Below, in pieces: positions 1 through 6,494 of a stretch of DNA of 9,807 nt. This DNA is from Comamonadaceae bacterium (GTDB lineage Bacteria; Pseudomonadota; Gammaproteobacteria; Burkholderiales; Burkholderiaceae_C): the NCBI GenBank assembly GCA_027490555.1, contig JAIXXW010000249.1, positions 1 through 9,807 on the forward strand. The letters run 5' to 3'. Made by a program: the position numbers and the translations under genes. The notes under the pieces are model-generated. The model was not told where the DNA came from, made no database searches, and was given only the letters and a program-made list of their open reading frames with translations. Every line of letters begins with the position of its first letter. Position 1 is the first letter of the stretch.

Positions 1-91
1 CGGGTTTTGGACAAAAGGGAGTGGAGAACAGGTTTCAAAGACGCATCCTGTGGGGTCGAAATCGGTGTCGAAGGCCACAGTGTAAACAAAT

Positions 92-129
92 AAAAAAAGT
101 CACGCAAGAACAATAACTTGCGTGACTTT
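92..129 (-). terminator. Rho-independent terminator downstream of leuA
   Basis: The arms AAAGTCACGCAAG (96-108) and CTTGCGTGACTTT (117-129) are perfectly complementary over 13 bp with an 8-nt loop. Read on the minus strand, the stem is followed by a run of seven T (A-tract at 92-98), so it terminates transcription coming from leuA, whose stop codon lies about 27 nt upstream. On the plus strand the downstream tract is poor (TTTATTC), so any bidirectional use is weaker. It marks the end of the leucine transcription unit. Confidence 0.92.
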
Positions 130-156
130 ATTCATGCGACATACTAAAGAGTTGCA

Positions 157-1695
157 TCAGCCCTGCGCGGCCACCCGGTCCGCCTTGCTGTGCAATTTGT
201 TGAGGGCACTGAGGTAGGCTTTGGCAGAGGCCACGACGATGTCCGGGTCGGAACCCACGCCGTTGACCACGCGCCCACTGTTTTGCAAACGCACGGTCAC
301 TTCGCCTTGGCTCTCGGTCGAGCCGCTGATGGCGTTGACCGAATACAGCACCATTTCCGCACCACTTTTGACGTGGGATTCGATGGCTTTCAATGAAGCG
401 TCCACCGGGCCGTTGCCATCCGACTGGCTGCGCACCTCTTTGCCGTCCACGGTGAAGACCACCGAAGCATGGGGGCGTTCACCGGTTTCGCTGTGCTGGG
501 CCATGGAAACAAACCCGTACTGTTCTTTTTCAGAGGTCACGCTCTCATCGCTGACCAAGGCCAGGATGTCTTCGTCAAAAATCTCGCTCTTGCGGTCTGC
601 CAGCTCCTTGAACTTGGCAAACGCGTTGTTGATTTCGGTTTCACTCTCCAGGGTCACACCCAGGTCCTGCAGGCGTTGCTTGAAGGCGTTGCGGCCACTG
701 AGCTTGCCCAGAACAATTTTGTTGGTGGTCCAGCCCACGTCCTCGGCACGCATGATCTCGTAGGTGTCACGCGCCTTGAGAACGCCATCTTGGTGGATGC
801 CGGAGGCATGCGCAAACGCGTTCGCCCCGACCACCGCCTTGTTGGGCTGCACCACAAAACCGGTGGTCTGGCTGACCATGCGGCTGGCCGCCACGATGTG
901 GCTGGTGTCGATGCCAATGTCCAGGCCAAAATAGTCGCGCCGCGTCTTCACCGCCATGACCACCTCCTCGAGCGAGCAGTTGCCGGCACGCTCGCCCAGA
1001 CCGTTGATGGTGCACTCGACTTGGCGGGCCCCCCCAATCTTGACGCCCGCCAAGGAGTTGGCCACCGCCATGCCCAGGTCGTTGTGACAGTGCACCGACC
1101 AGATGGCCTGGTCCGAGTTGGGGATGCGCTCGCGCAAGGTGCGGATGAATTCGCCATACAACTCAGGCACCGCATAGCCGACCGTGTCCGGCACGTTGAT
1201 GGTGTTGGCGCCCTCGGCGATCACGGCTTCAAGGATGCGGCACAGGAAGTCCATGTCGCTGCGGTAGCCGTCTTCCGGGCTGAACTCGACATCGCCCACC
1301 AGGTTGCGGGCGAAACGGACCGACTGCTTGGCCTGCTCGAACACCTGGTCCGGCGTCATGCGCAGCTTCTTTTCCATGTGCAGGGGAGACGTGGCGATGA
1401 AGGTGTGGATGCGCCCGCTGTTGGCCCCTTTGAGGGCCTCGGCTGCTCGGGCAATGTCGCGGTCATTGGCCCGCGACAAGGAGCAGACGGTGGAATCCTT
1501 GATCGCATCGGCGATGGATTTGACCGCCTCGAAGTCGCCATTGGAACTGGCGGCAAAACCGGCTTCGATCACGTCCACACGCAGGCGCTCCAGTTGGCGC
1601 GCGATGCGCAGCTTTTCCTCGCGGGTCATGGAGGCTCCGGGTGATTGCTCGCCGTCGCGCAAGGTGGTGTCGAAAATAATCAGTTTGTCAGCCAT
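157..1695 (-). CDS. leuA: 2-isopropylmalate synthase LeuA
   Basis: LeuA condenses 2-ketoisovalerate with acetyl-CoA to give 2-isopropylmalate, the first committed step of leucine synthesis, in the cytosol. The protein is 512 aa, the usual size for the bacterial enzyme. An N-terminal TIM-barrel HMGL-like domain carries FDTTLRDGEQSPG (residues 8-20, with R12 and metal ligand D13), the metal-binding HCHND (202-206, H202 and H204) and the GERAGNCSLEE segment (234-244). SGIHQDG follows at 298-304. The C-terminal part (about 390-500) fits the LeuA dimer domain that mediates leucine feedback inhibition. The ATG at 1695 is chosen because AGGAG ends 5 nt upstream. An in-frame GTG two codons earlier overlaps that ribosome binding site and is unlikely. 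The gene is preceded by a leucine attenuator and leader peptide and followed by a strong terminator. I see no sign of damage. Confidence 0.97.
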   Translation of the reverse strand: MADKLIIFDTTLRDGEQSPGASMTREEKLRIARQLERLRVDVIEAGFAASSNGDFEAVKSIADAIKDSTVCSLSRANDRDIARAAEALKGANSGRIHTFIATSPLHMEKKLRMTPDQVFEQAKQSVRFARNLVGDVEFSPEDGYRSDMDFLCRILEAVIAEGANTINVPDTVGYAVPELYGEFIRTLRERIPNSDQAIWSVHCHNDLGMAVANSLAGVKIGGARQVECTINGLGERAGNCSLEEVVMAVKTRRDYFGLDIGIDTSHIVAASRMVSQTTGFVVQPNKAVVGANAFAHASGIHQDGVLKARDTYEIMRAEDVGWTTNKIVLGKLSGRNAFKQRLQDLGVTLESETEINNAFAKFKELADRKSEIFDEDILALVSDESVTSEKEQYGFVSMAQHSETGERPHASVVFTVDGKEVRSQSDGNGPVDASLKAIESHVKSGAEMVLYSVNAISGSTESQGEVTVRLQNSGRVVNGVGSDPDIVVASAKAYLSALNKLHSKADRVAAQG

Positions 1696-1725
1696 GTTCA
1701 CTCCTGGTCAAAACCCGCAAGTTCA

Positions 1726-1769
1726 AGCAAAAAATGCAAAAGGCCCGTTGCGGATGGCATACGGGCCTT
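1726..1769 (-). terminator. Leucine attenuator (intrinsic terminator in the leuA leader)
   Basis: On the minus strand the arms AAGGCCCGT (1769-1761) and ACGGGCCTT (1748-1740) form a perfect 9-bp GC-rich stem. It may be extended inward by 3 bp past a one-base bulge. It is followed by TTGCATTTTTT. The hairpin lies between the leuL stop codon and the leuA ribosome binding site, which is the position of a transcription attenuator. Its 5' arm contains GCCCGT, which can pair instead with ACGGGC inside the leader ORF (1807-1802). This gives a plausible antiterminator when a ribosome stalls on the Leu codons. The terminator is visible directly; the regulatory switch is inferred from the classical leu and trp attenuation model. 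Confidence 0.85.
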
Positions 1770-1790
1770 CAGGGACAATGTTTGCGTGCG

Positions 1791-1844
1791 CTACACATCC
1801 CGCCCGTGGGGCGCTAGCAGTAGTGCAAACAGATCAAAGTTCAT
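1791..1844 (-). CDS. leuL: Leucine operon leader peptide
   Basis: This short ORF encodes MNFDLFALLLAPHGRDV and ends in TAG. Four of 17 residues are Leu, three of them consecutive and encoded CTA-CTG-CTA (1823-1815). CTA appears to be an uncommon codon in this GC-rich context, as expected for a sensor of charged leucyl-tRNA. Directly after the Leu codons, CGCCC-CAC-GGGCG (1813-1801) can form a small pause hairpin, and an intrinsic terminator follows 22 nt after the stop. The peptide should have no function of its own; its translation speed would decide whether transcription reaches leuA. No Shine-Dalgarno sequence is visible before the ATG, which fits the leaderless start suggested by the promoter next to it. 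The ORF is too short for ordinary gene callers. Confidence 0.85.
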   Translation of the reverse strand: MNFDLFALLLAPHGRDV

Positions 1845-1850
1845 GAAAAC

Positions 1851-1859
1851 ACTGTAGCA
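1851..1859 (-). promoter_or_regulatory. Candidate extended -10 promoter of leuL-leuA
   Basis: On the minus strand TGCTACAGT is a TGn-extended -10 element with hexamer TACAGT (4 of 6 match to TATAAT). The base 7 nt downstream of the hexamer is the A of the leuL ATG (1844), so transcript and leader peptide would begin together. The -35 region is weak (GACAAA with an 18-bp spacer), which extended -10 promoters tolerate. The element lies in the pssA-leuL gap, so leuA can be transcribed separately from pssA. No start site has been mapped. Confidence 0.5.
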
Positions 1860-1892
1860 CAGTTCTCGGGCGGCTTTGTCGTGCAGTTGACA

Positions 1893-2714
1893 TCACTGGT
1901 GCAAGCCACGCTCTTCCGGTTCATCGGTGGACATGCTGATCATGCTGGTGGGCTGGCCCTTGGCCTTGCGCCAGACATACACCACATAGCCGCTCAAGCC
2001 GTAAGCCACGAACAGGCCAAACAGCACCGTGGGCGGGTCGATGTTGACCGCAGCGATGCCCAGCGCCACCAGCACCAAGGTGGCAAACGGCACACTTTTT
2101 TTCATGTGCATGTCTTTGAAACTGTAAAACGGGACATTGGTGACCATGGTCAGCCCCGCAAACATGCACACCGAAAACATGCCCCAAGAGACCGCTTTGG
2201 GTGACACATCGTTTTCAAACATGATCCAGACGAAACCCATGACCAAGGCGGCAGCAGCGGGCGAAGGAAGCCCCTGGAAATAACGCCTGTCCACCACCCC
2301 GGTGTTCACATTGAAACGCGCCAGACGCAGCGCTGCGCAGGCGCAATACACGAAAGCGGCAATCCATCCCCATCGCCCCAATTCCTTCAAGGTCCAGACA
2401 TAGGCGATCAGCGCCGGGGCTGCACCGAAAGACACCATGTCAGACAGCGAATCCATCTGCTCGCCAAAAGCGCTTTGGGTGTTGGTCATGCGGGCCACAC
2501 GGCCATCCAGGCTGTCGAGCACCATGGCACTGAAAATGCCTATGGTGGCCAACTCAAAACGCCCGTTGATGGCCATGACGATGGCATAAAACCCGGCAAA
2601 CAGCGCGGCCAGCGTGATCATGTTGGGCAACATGTAGATGCCCTTGGACGGCTTGCGCGCGGCCACCGGTGCTTCCGCTTCCTCGGCGCCGTCGTTTCCA
2701 TTTGTTTTGCTCAT
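1893..2714 (-). CDS. pssA: CDP-diacylglycerol-serine O-phosphatidyltransferase (phosphatidylserine synthase)
   Basis: PssA makes phosphatidylserine from CDP-diacylglycerol and serine at the inner membrane, the precursor of phosphatidylethanolamine. The 273-aa protein has the complete CDP-alcohol phosphatidyltransferase signature: D67-x2-D70-G71-x2-A74-R75-x8-G84-x3-D88-x3-D92. Several hydrophobic segments follow (near 31-50, 53-66, 97-108, 115-131, 152-166, 176-194, 209-224 and 228-247), so it is an integral membrane enzyme of the type II PssA class. The ATG at 2714 is preferred because AGGA lies 7 nt upstream; an ATG two codons earlier (2720) is almost on top of that site. The gene sits downstream of the ilvC terminator and upstream of the leuA attenuator. 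No psd gene accompanies it, although in some Burkholderiales psd lies next to pssA (from memory). The substrate assignment rests on family resemblance and context. Confidence 0.93.
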   Translation of the reverse strand: MSKTNGNDGAEEAEAPVAARKPSKGIYMLPNMITLAALFAGFYAIVMAINGRFELATIGIFSAMVLDSLDGRVARMTNTQSAFGEQMDSLSDMVSFGAAPALIAYVWTLKELGRWGWIAAFVYCACAALRLARFNVNTGVVDRRYFQGLPSPAAAALVMGFVWIMFENDVSPKAVSWGMFSVCMFAGLTMVTNVPFYSFKDMHMKKSVPFATLVLVALGIAAVNIDPPTVLFGLFVAYGLSGYVVYVWRKAKGQPTSMISMSTDEPEERGLHQ

Positions 2715-2785
2715 CGTCATTTCCTGTTGCTGTGAACCGATCCCATCCCTGGTGAGCCAAGTTTAAAGTAGCCCGGCAGCACAAG

Positions 2786-2810
2786 AAAAAGGCCACACAA
2801 GTGGCCTTTT
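2786..2810 (-). terminator. Rho-independent terminator downstream of ilvC
   Basis: AAAAGGCCAC (2787-2796) and GTGGCCTTTT (2801-2810) pair perfectly over 10 bp around a 4-nt loop. The minus-strand copy ends in TTTTT, 23-47 nt after the ilvC stop codon. It separates ilvBHC from pssA, so pssA needs either read-through or its own promoter in the remaining 71 bp (2715-2785), where I could not recognise a convincing one. The plus-strand copy also ends in TTTT, but no plus-strand gene precedes it. Confidence 0.9.
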
Positions 2811-2832
2811 CCCCAAACGGCAAACTGCCAGA

Positions 2833-3849
2833 TCAGTTGCGGCTCTTGTCGACCAGCTTGTTCTTGGCAATCCAAGGCATCATGGCGCGCAGCTGGGCGC
2901 CCACCACCTCGATGGAGTGCTCGGACGTCAGGCGACGGCGGGCGGTCATGCTGGGGTAGTTGGTGCGGCCTTCCAGGATGAACATCTTGGCGTATTCACC
3001 GGTCTGGATGCGCTTCAAGGCGTTGCGCATCGCGACGCGCGACTGCTCGTTGATGACCTCTGGACCTGTCACGTACTCGCCGTATTCGGCGTTGTTCGAG
3101 ATCGAGTAGTTCATGTTGCCGATCCCCCCCTCGTAGATCAGGTCCACGATGAGTTTCAACTCGTGCAAGCATTCGAAGTAGGCCATTTCAGGGGCGTAGC
3201 CGGCTTCCACCAGGGTTTCATAACCCATCTTGATCAATTCAACGGCACCACCGCACAGAACGGCCTGCTCGCCGAACAGATCGGTTTCGGTCTCTTCCTT
3301 GAAATTGGTCTCGATGATGCCGGCCTTGCCGCCACCGTTGGCCATGGCATAGCTCAGGGCCAAGGCACGGGCCTTGCCACTCTTGTCCTGGTGGATCGCG
3401 ACCAGGTGGGGCACGCCACCCCCTTGGGTGTAGGTGTTGCGCACGGTGTGGCCCGGGGCCTTGGGTGCGACCATCCAGACGTCCAGGTCTTCGCGGGGCA
3501 CGACCTGGTTGTAATGCACGTTGAAGCCGTGGGCAAAGGCCAGCGATGCGCCTTGCTTGATGTGGGGGGCCACGTTGTTGTTGTAGACCTCGGCAATTTG
3601 CTCGTCGGGCAAGAGGATCATGACCACGTCGGCGGCCTTGACCGCGTCGTTGACTTCCATCACGGTCAAGCCGGCTTTGCCGACTTTGTCCCAGGATGCG
3701 CCGCCTTTGCGCAGACCGACCACCACTTTGACGCCACTGTCGTTCAGGTTCTGGGCGTGCGCATGGCCTTGCGAGCCATAACCGATGATGGCCACGGTCT
3801 TGCCCTTGATGACGCTCAGGTCACAATCTTTGTCGTAATAAACTTTCAC
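2833..3849 (-). CDS. ilvC: Ketol-acid reductoisomerase (NADP+), class I
   Basis: IlvC isomerises and reduces 2-acetolactate (or 2-aceto-2-hydroxybutyrate) to the dihydroxy acid in valine, leucine and isoleucine synthesis. At 338 aa it is a typical class I (short) enzyme. The Rossmann motif GYGSQG is at 23-28, and R47 and S52 lie where NADPH specificity is set. The expected active-site residues are present: H107, K130, D190, E194, E226, E230 and S251. Translation starts at GTG (3849): AGGAG lies 6 nt upstream, and the N-terminus MKVYYDKD is the usual one for proteobacterial IlvC. The gene follows ilvH by 39 nt, presumably in one transcript, and is closed by a strong terminator. Confidence 0.98.
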   Translation of the reverse strand: MKVYYDKDCDLSVIKGKTVAIIGYGSQGHAHAQNLNDSGVKVVVGLRKGGASWDKVGKAGLTVMEVNDAVKAADVVMILLPDEQIAEVYNNNVAPHIKQGASLAFAHGFNVHYNQVVPREDLDVWMVAPKAPGHTVRNTYTQGGGVPHLVAIHQDKSGKARALALSYAMANGGGKAGIIETNFKEETETDLFGEQAVLCGGAVELIKMGYETLVEAGYAPEMAYFECLHELKLIVDLIYEGGIGNMNYSISNNAEYGEYVTGPEVINEQSRVAMRNALKRIQTGEYAKMFILEGRTNYPSMTARRRLTSEHSIEVVGAQLRAMMPWIAKNKLVDKSRN

Positions 3850-3888
3850 GGGGTTCTCCTTTTAAATAAACGGGTTCGATGGGTGGAT

Positions 3889-4380
3889 TCAGACGCGCAG
3901 GATGCGCTCGCCGCGCCCGATACCGCATGCACCCGTGCGCACGGTTTCCAAAATGGCACTGCGGTCGATCGCCTCCAAAAAGGCGTCGTTCTTGGACTGG
4001 TCACCGGTGAGCTCGATCGTGTAGCTCTTGTCGGTGACGTCGATCACACGGCCACGGAAGATGTCGGCCATGCGTTTCATTTCTTCACGTTCTTTGCCAA
4101 CGGCACGCACCTTGACCAGCATCAGCTCGCGTTCGGTGTAGGCGCCTTCGGTCAAGTCCACCACCTTCACCACCTCGATGAGGCGGTTCAGGTGTTTGGT
4201 GATCTGCTCGATGACGTCGTCAGAACCAGCGGTCTGGATGGTCATGCGAGAAAGACTGGGGTCTTCGGTGGGGGCCACGGTCAGGGACTCGATGTTGTAG
4301 CCACGTGCCGAGAACAAGCCCACCACGCGGGACAAAGCGCCCGCCTCATTTTCAATCAGTACAGCGATGATGTGTTTCAT
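3889..4380 (-). CDS. ilvH: Acetolactate synthase small (regulatory) subunit
   Basis: IlvH is the regulatory subunit of acetohydroxyacid synthase; it binds valine and activates the IlvB catalytic subunit. The protein is 163 aa, the usual length. An N-terminal ACT domain (about 2-76) begins MKHIIAVLIENEAGALSRVV and keeps G14 and N29, the positions known in E. coli IlvH to affect valine sensitivity, so feedback inhibition is likely intact. A C-terminal small-subunit domain follows (about 85-160). The ATG at 4380 is preceded by GAGGA 7 nt upstream. The same frame stays open for 43 more codons back to the ilvB stop, but that stretch is structured non-coding RNA with no family resemblance. Its neighbours are ilvB (129 nt upstream) and ilvC (39 nt downstream). 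Confidence 0.97.
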   Translation of the reverse strand: MKHIIAVLIENEAGALSRVVGLFSARGYNIESLTVAPTEDPSLSRMTIQTAGSDDVIEQITKHLNRLIEVVKVVDLTEGAYTERELMLVKVRAVGKEREEMKRMADIFRGRVIDVTDKSYTIELTGDQSKNDAFLEAIDRSAILETVRTGACGIGRGERILRV

Positions 4381-4410
4381 GTGTGATTCCTCTTTTTGCG
4401 ACGACATGCA

Positions 4411-4487
4411 ACCAGAAAAGTTTGGTCGCGTAAAACTGCCGTTTTTCGCCGCCCTCCCCTGCGCACGGTAATGCGCAGGCTTGGCGG
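4411..4487 (-). promoter_or_regulatory. Structured RNA element upstream of ilvH
   Basis: The 129-nt ilvB-ilvH gap can fold, in minus-strand RNA, into consecutive hairpins. First is a perfect 8-bp stem CCTGCGCA / TGCGCAGG with a 6-nt loop (4479-4458), closed by an outer stem CCGCC / GGCGG (4487-4483 with 4453-4449). Next is a stem GCGAAAA / TTTT-A-CGC with one bulged base (4449-4428). Last is a weak ACCA / TGGT hairpin (4426-4411). There is no U-tract strong enough to call a terminator. I recall a conserved betaproteobacterial RNA motif described upstream of ilvH; whether this is a member was not checked. It could tune IlvH relative to IlvB or protect a processed transcript end. Confidence 0.5.
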
Positions 4488-4509
4488 GCAATAGATTCGT
4501 CCAGTTCAA

Positions 4510-6282
4510 TTAAAGATCTTCAGAGCCCATCAGCATTTCGGTGATGCCTTTGCCCGCCTGAACCATGGGAAACACGTTCTCCGTGGGGTCGGTACGGAAG
4601 TCCATGAACACCGTGCGGTCCTTGAGCCTGCGGGCCTCGCGCAAGGCCGGTTCGACGTCTTCTGGACGCTCGATCAACATGCCCACATGCCCGAAAGCCT
4701 CGGCCAACTTCACAAAATCGGGCAGCGCGTCCATGTAGCTGTGGCTGTAGCGACCCGAATACTCGATCTCCTGCCATTGCCGCACCATGCCCAGGTAGCG
4801 GTTGTTCAACGAAAGCACCTTGATGGGGGTGTTGTACTGCAGGCAGGTTGACAGTTCTTGGATGCACATCTGGACCGAGCCTTCGCCCGTGACGCAAAAC
4901 ACCTCGCTGTCGGGTTTGGCCAGCTTGATGCCCATCGCATAGGGGATGCCCACGCCCATGGTGCCCAAACCGCCCGAGTTGATCCAACGGCGGGGCTCGT
5001 TGAACTTGTAATACTGCGCAGCCCACATCTGGTGCTGGCCCACATCGGAGGTGACATAAGCGTCGGCATCCTTGGTCATCCCCCACAAGGTTTCGATGAC
5101 CTTTTGCGGCTTGATGACGAGGGTGTTTTGGCTGTCGTACTTCATGCAATCCCGGCTGCGCCAGCTTTCCACGGTCTCCCACCACTGCGCCAGTGCCTGG
5201 CTGTCGGGCTTGAGGCCCGAATCGCGGATCATGGCCATCAGTTCGATCAGCACATCCTTGACGTCACCCACAATCGGCACATCCACCTTGACACGCTTGG
5301 AAATGCTGGACGGGTCGATGTCGATGTGGATGATCTTGCGCTCATTTTGCGCAAAGTGCTTGGGGTTGCCGATCACGCGGTCGTCAAAGCGGGCCCCCAC
5401 CGCCAGCAAAACATCGCAGTTTTGCATCGCGTTGTTGGCCTCCAGCGTGCCGTGCATGCCGAGCATGCCCAGGAAACGCCGGTCCGTGGCTGGAAAGGCG
5501 CCCAAACCCATCAGGGTGTTGGTGACCGGGAAATTCAAGATATCCACCAAGGCACGCAGTTCTGCGCTGGCATTGCTCATCAGCACACCGCCACCAGTGT
5601 AGATGTAAGGGCGCTTGGCCGACATGAGCAACTGCATGGCCTTGCGGATCTGGCCGCCATGGCCCTTGCGCACCGGGTTGTAGGAGCGCATCTCGACCTT
5701 GTCGGGGTAGCCGGTGAACAAGGCCTTGTTGAAAGACACGTCCTTGGGCACATCCACCACCACCGGGCCTGGACGACCGGTGCGGGCGATGTGGAAGGCT
5801 TTTTTCATGACCTCGGCCATGTCCTTGGCATCCTTGACCAGGAAATTGTGCTTGACGATGGGGCGGGTGATGCCCACGGTGTCGCACTCCTGGAAGGCAT
5901 CCAGCCCGATGGCCGCCGTGGGGACCTGCCCGCTGATGATCACCATGGGGATGCTGTCCATGTAAGCGGTGGCGATGCCGGTCACGGCATTGGTCAGCCC
6001 AGGGCCAGATGTGACCAGGGCCACCCCCACCTGTCCGGTGGCGCGGGCATAGCCGTCGGCGGCATGCACGGCGGCTTGTTCATGCCGCACCAGCACGTGC
6101 TGGATGGTGTCTTGCTTGTAAAACGCGTCGTAGATGTGCAAAACGGCACCGCCGGGGTAGCCCCAGACGAACTCGACGTTTTCGGCCTGCAGGGCCTTGA
6201 CCAGGATTTCTGCCCCGCGCAGCTCTTGTCCAGAGGCGGCGACAGACGAAGCGGATGCCATTTCGGCTTTGGTGATTTCCAT
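4510..6282 (-). CDS. ilvB: Acetolactate synthase large (catalytic) subunit, biosynthetic
   Basis: This thiamine-diphosphate and FAD enzyme condenses two pyruvates to 2-acetolactate, or pyruvate with 2-ketobutyrate, the first common step of branched-chain amino acid synthesis. At 590 aa it has the three expected domains: N-terminal ThDP pyrimidine-binding (about 22-190, with the catalytic Glu as E68 in RHEQAA), central FAD-linked (about 210-350) and C-terminal ThDP diphosphate-binding (about 395-560). The diphosphate motif reads GEGS (466-469) with NN at 493-494, so the usual GDG is GEG; I recall the same change in other betaproteobacterial enzymes. An AHAS-type GQVP is at 118-121. The ATG at 6282 has AAAGG 8 nt upstream. 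Pairing with ilvH makes it the biosynthetic enzyme and not a catabolic one. The symbol ilvI is also used for this locus. Confidence 0.96.
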   Translation of the reverse strand: MEITKAEMASASSVAASGQELRGAEILVKALQAENVEFVWGYPGGAVLHIYDAFYKQDTIQHVLVRHEQAAVHAADGYARATGQVGVALVTSGPGLTNAVTGIATAYMDSIPMVIISGQVPTAAIGLDAFQECDTVGITRPIVKHNFLVKDAKDMAEVMKKAFHIARTGRPGPVVVDVPKDVSFNKALFTGYPDKVEMRSYNPVRKGHGGQIRKAMQLLMSAKRPYIYTGGGVLMSNASAELRALVDILNFPVTNTLMGLGAFPATDRRFLGMLGMHGTLEANNAMQNCDVLLAVGARFDDRVIGNPKHFAQNERKIIHIDIDPSSISKRVKVDVPIVGDVKDVLIELMAMIRDSGLKPDSQALAQWWETVESWRSRDCMKYDSQNTLVIKPQKVIETLWGMTKDADAYVTSDVGQHQMWAAQYYKFNEPRRWINSGGLGTMGVGIPYAMGIKLAKPDSEVFCVTGEGSVQMCIQELSTCLQYNTPIKVLSLNNRYLGMVRQWQEIEYSGRYSHSYMDALPDFVKLAEAFGHVGMLIERPEDVEPALREARRLKDRTVFMDFRTDPTENVFPMVQAGKGITEMLMGSEDL

Positions 6283-6305
6283 ATATTCAACCTTTGTGAA
6301 TTTCT

Positions 6306-6377
6306 CTAACGAAAAACCTTGGGTGCCCCTGGGCGCGATTCTTGTGAAATGGCTTTGGGACTTAAGACCACAGACAT
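6306..6377 (-). other. Possible upstream ORF in the ilvB leader
   Basis: A 23-codon ORF in the ilvB 5' leader begins MSVVLSPKAIS and ends in TAG 23 nt before the ilvB ATG. It contains Val-Val-Leu early and an Ile, which is suggestive for a branched-chain regulatory peptide. However, it has no clear ribosome binding site, no run of regulatory codons and no terminator after it. It may be chance. It matters because the predicted ilvB transcript has about 150 nt of leader that must hold something. Confidence 0.2.
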
Positions 6378-6440
6378 GGGCACCAAACTGTAAATGTGCC
6401 GGACGGTGATCCGTTTGCTTTTTTTCAATTGCAACCCTGC

Positions 6441-6450
6441 ATTATGGCAC
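6441..6450 (-). promoter_or_regulatory. Candidate extended -10 promoter of ilvB
   Basis: On the minus strand GTGCCATAAT contains an extended -10 element, TG-C-CATAAT, with a hexamer that matches TATAAT at 5 of 6 positions. It would start transcription near 6434, giving ilvB a leader of about 150 nt. No good -35 hexamer is found at 17 bp (GCTCAC). An identical element faces the other way at 6495-6504. Confidence 0.5.
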
Positions 6451-6494
6451 TGTTGTGAGCGGGGTGAGCCGGCCCGGACCCTGTTTCACCCTAG

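Noticed and set aside
1..90. Possible C-terminal end of a plus-strand gene entering from the left edge
   Set aside because: Frame 1 is open to a TAA at 91-93, but the other two plus frames are open too, codon choice does not favour any of them, and I recognise no protein. The stretch is too short to call.
469..1644. Long plus-strand open frame antisense to leuA
   Set aside because: The minus-strand frame encodes a complete LeuA with all catalytic motifs. The plus-strand translation resembles no family and is a product of GC-rich codon use on the opposite strand. The same holds for the long plus-strand frames at 2917-4386 and 4858-6309, and for the minus-strand frame at 7628-8782.
1699..1701. 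GTG start for LeuA two codons upstream of the ATG
   Set aside because: The GTG overlaps the AGGAG ribosome binding site that serves the ATG at 1695.
1887..1892. Consensus -35 hexamer TTGACA on the plus strand
   Set aside because: No -10 element at 16-18 bp (GCTCTT) and no plus-strand gene downstream; it lies across the pssA stop codon and is probably chance.
4381..4509. 43-residue N-terminal extension of IlvH starting at TTG right after the ilvB stop
   Set aside because: The ATG at 4380 has a good ribosome binding site and begins the standard MKHIIAVL N-terminus; the upstream stretch folds as RNA and has no protein resemblance.
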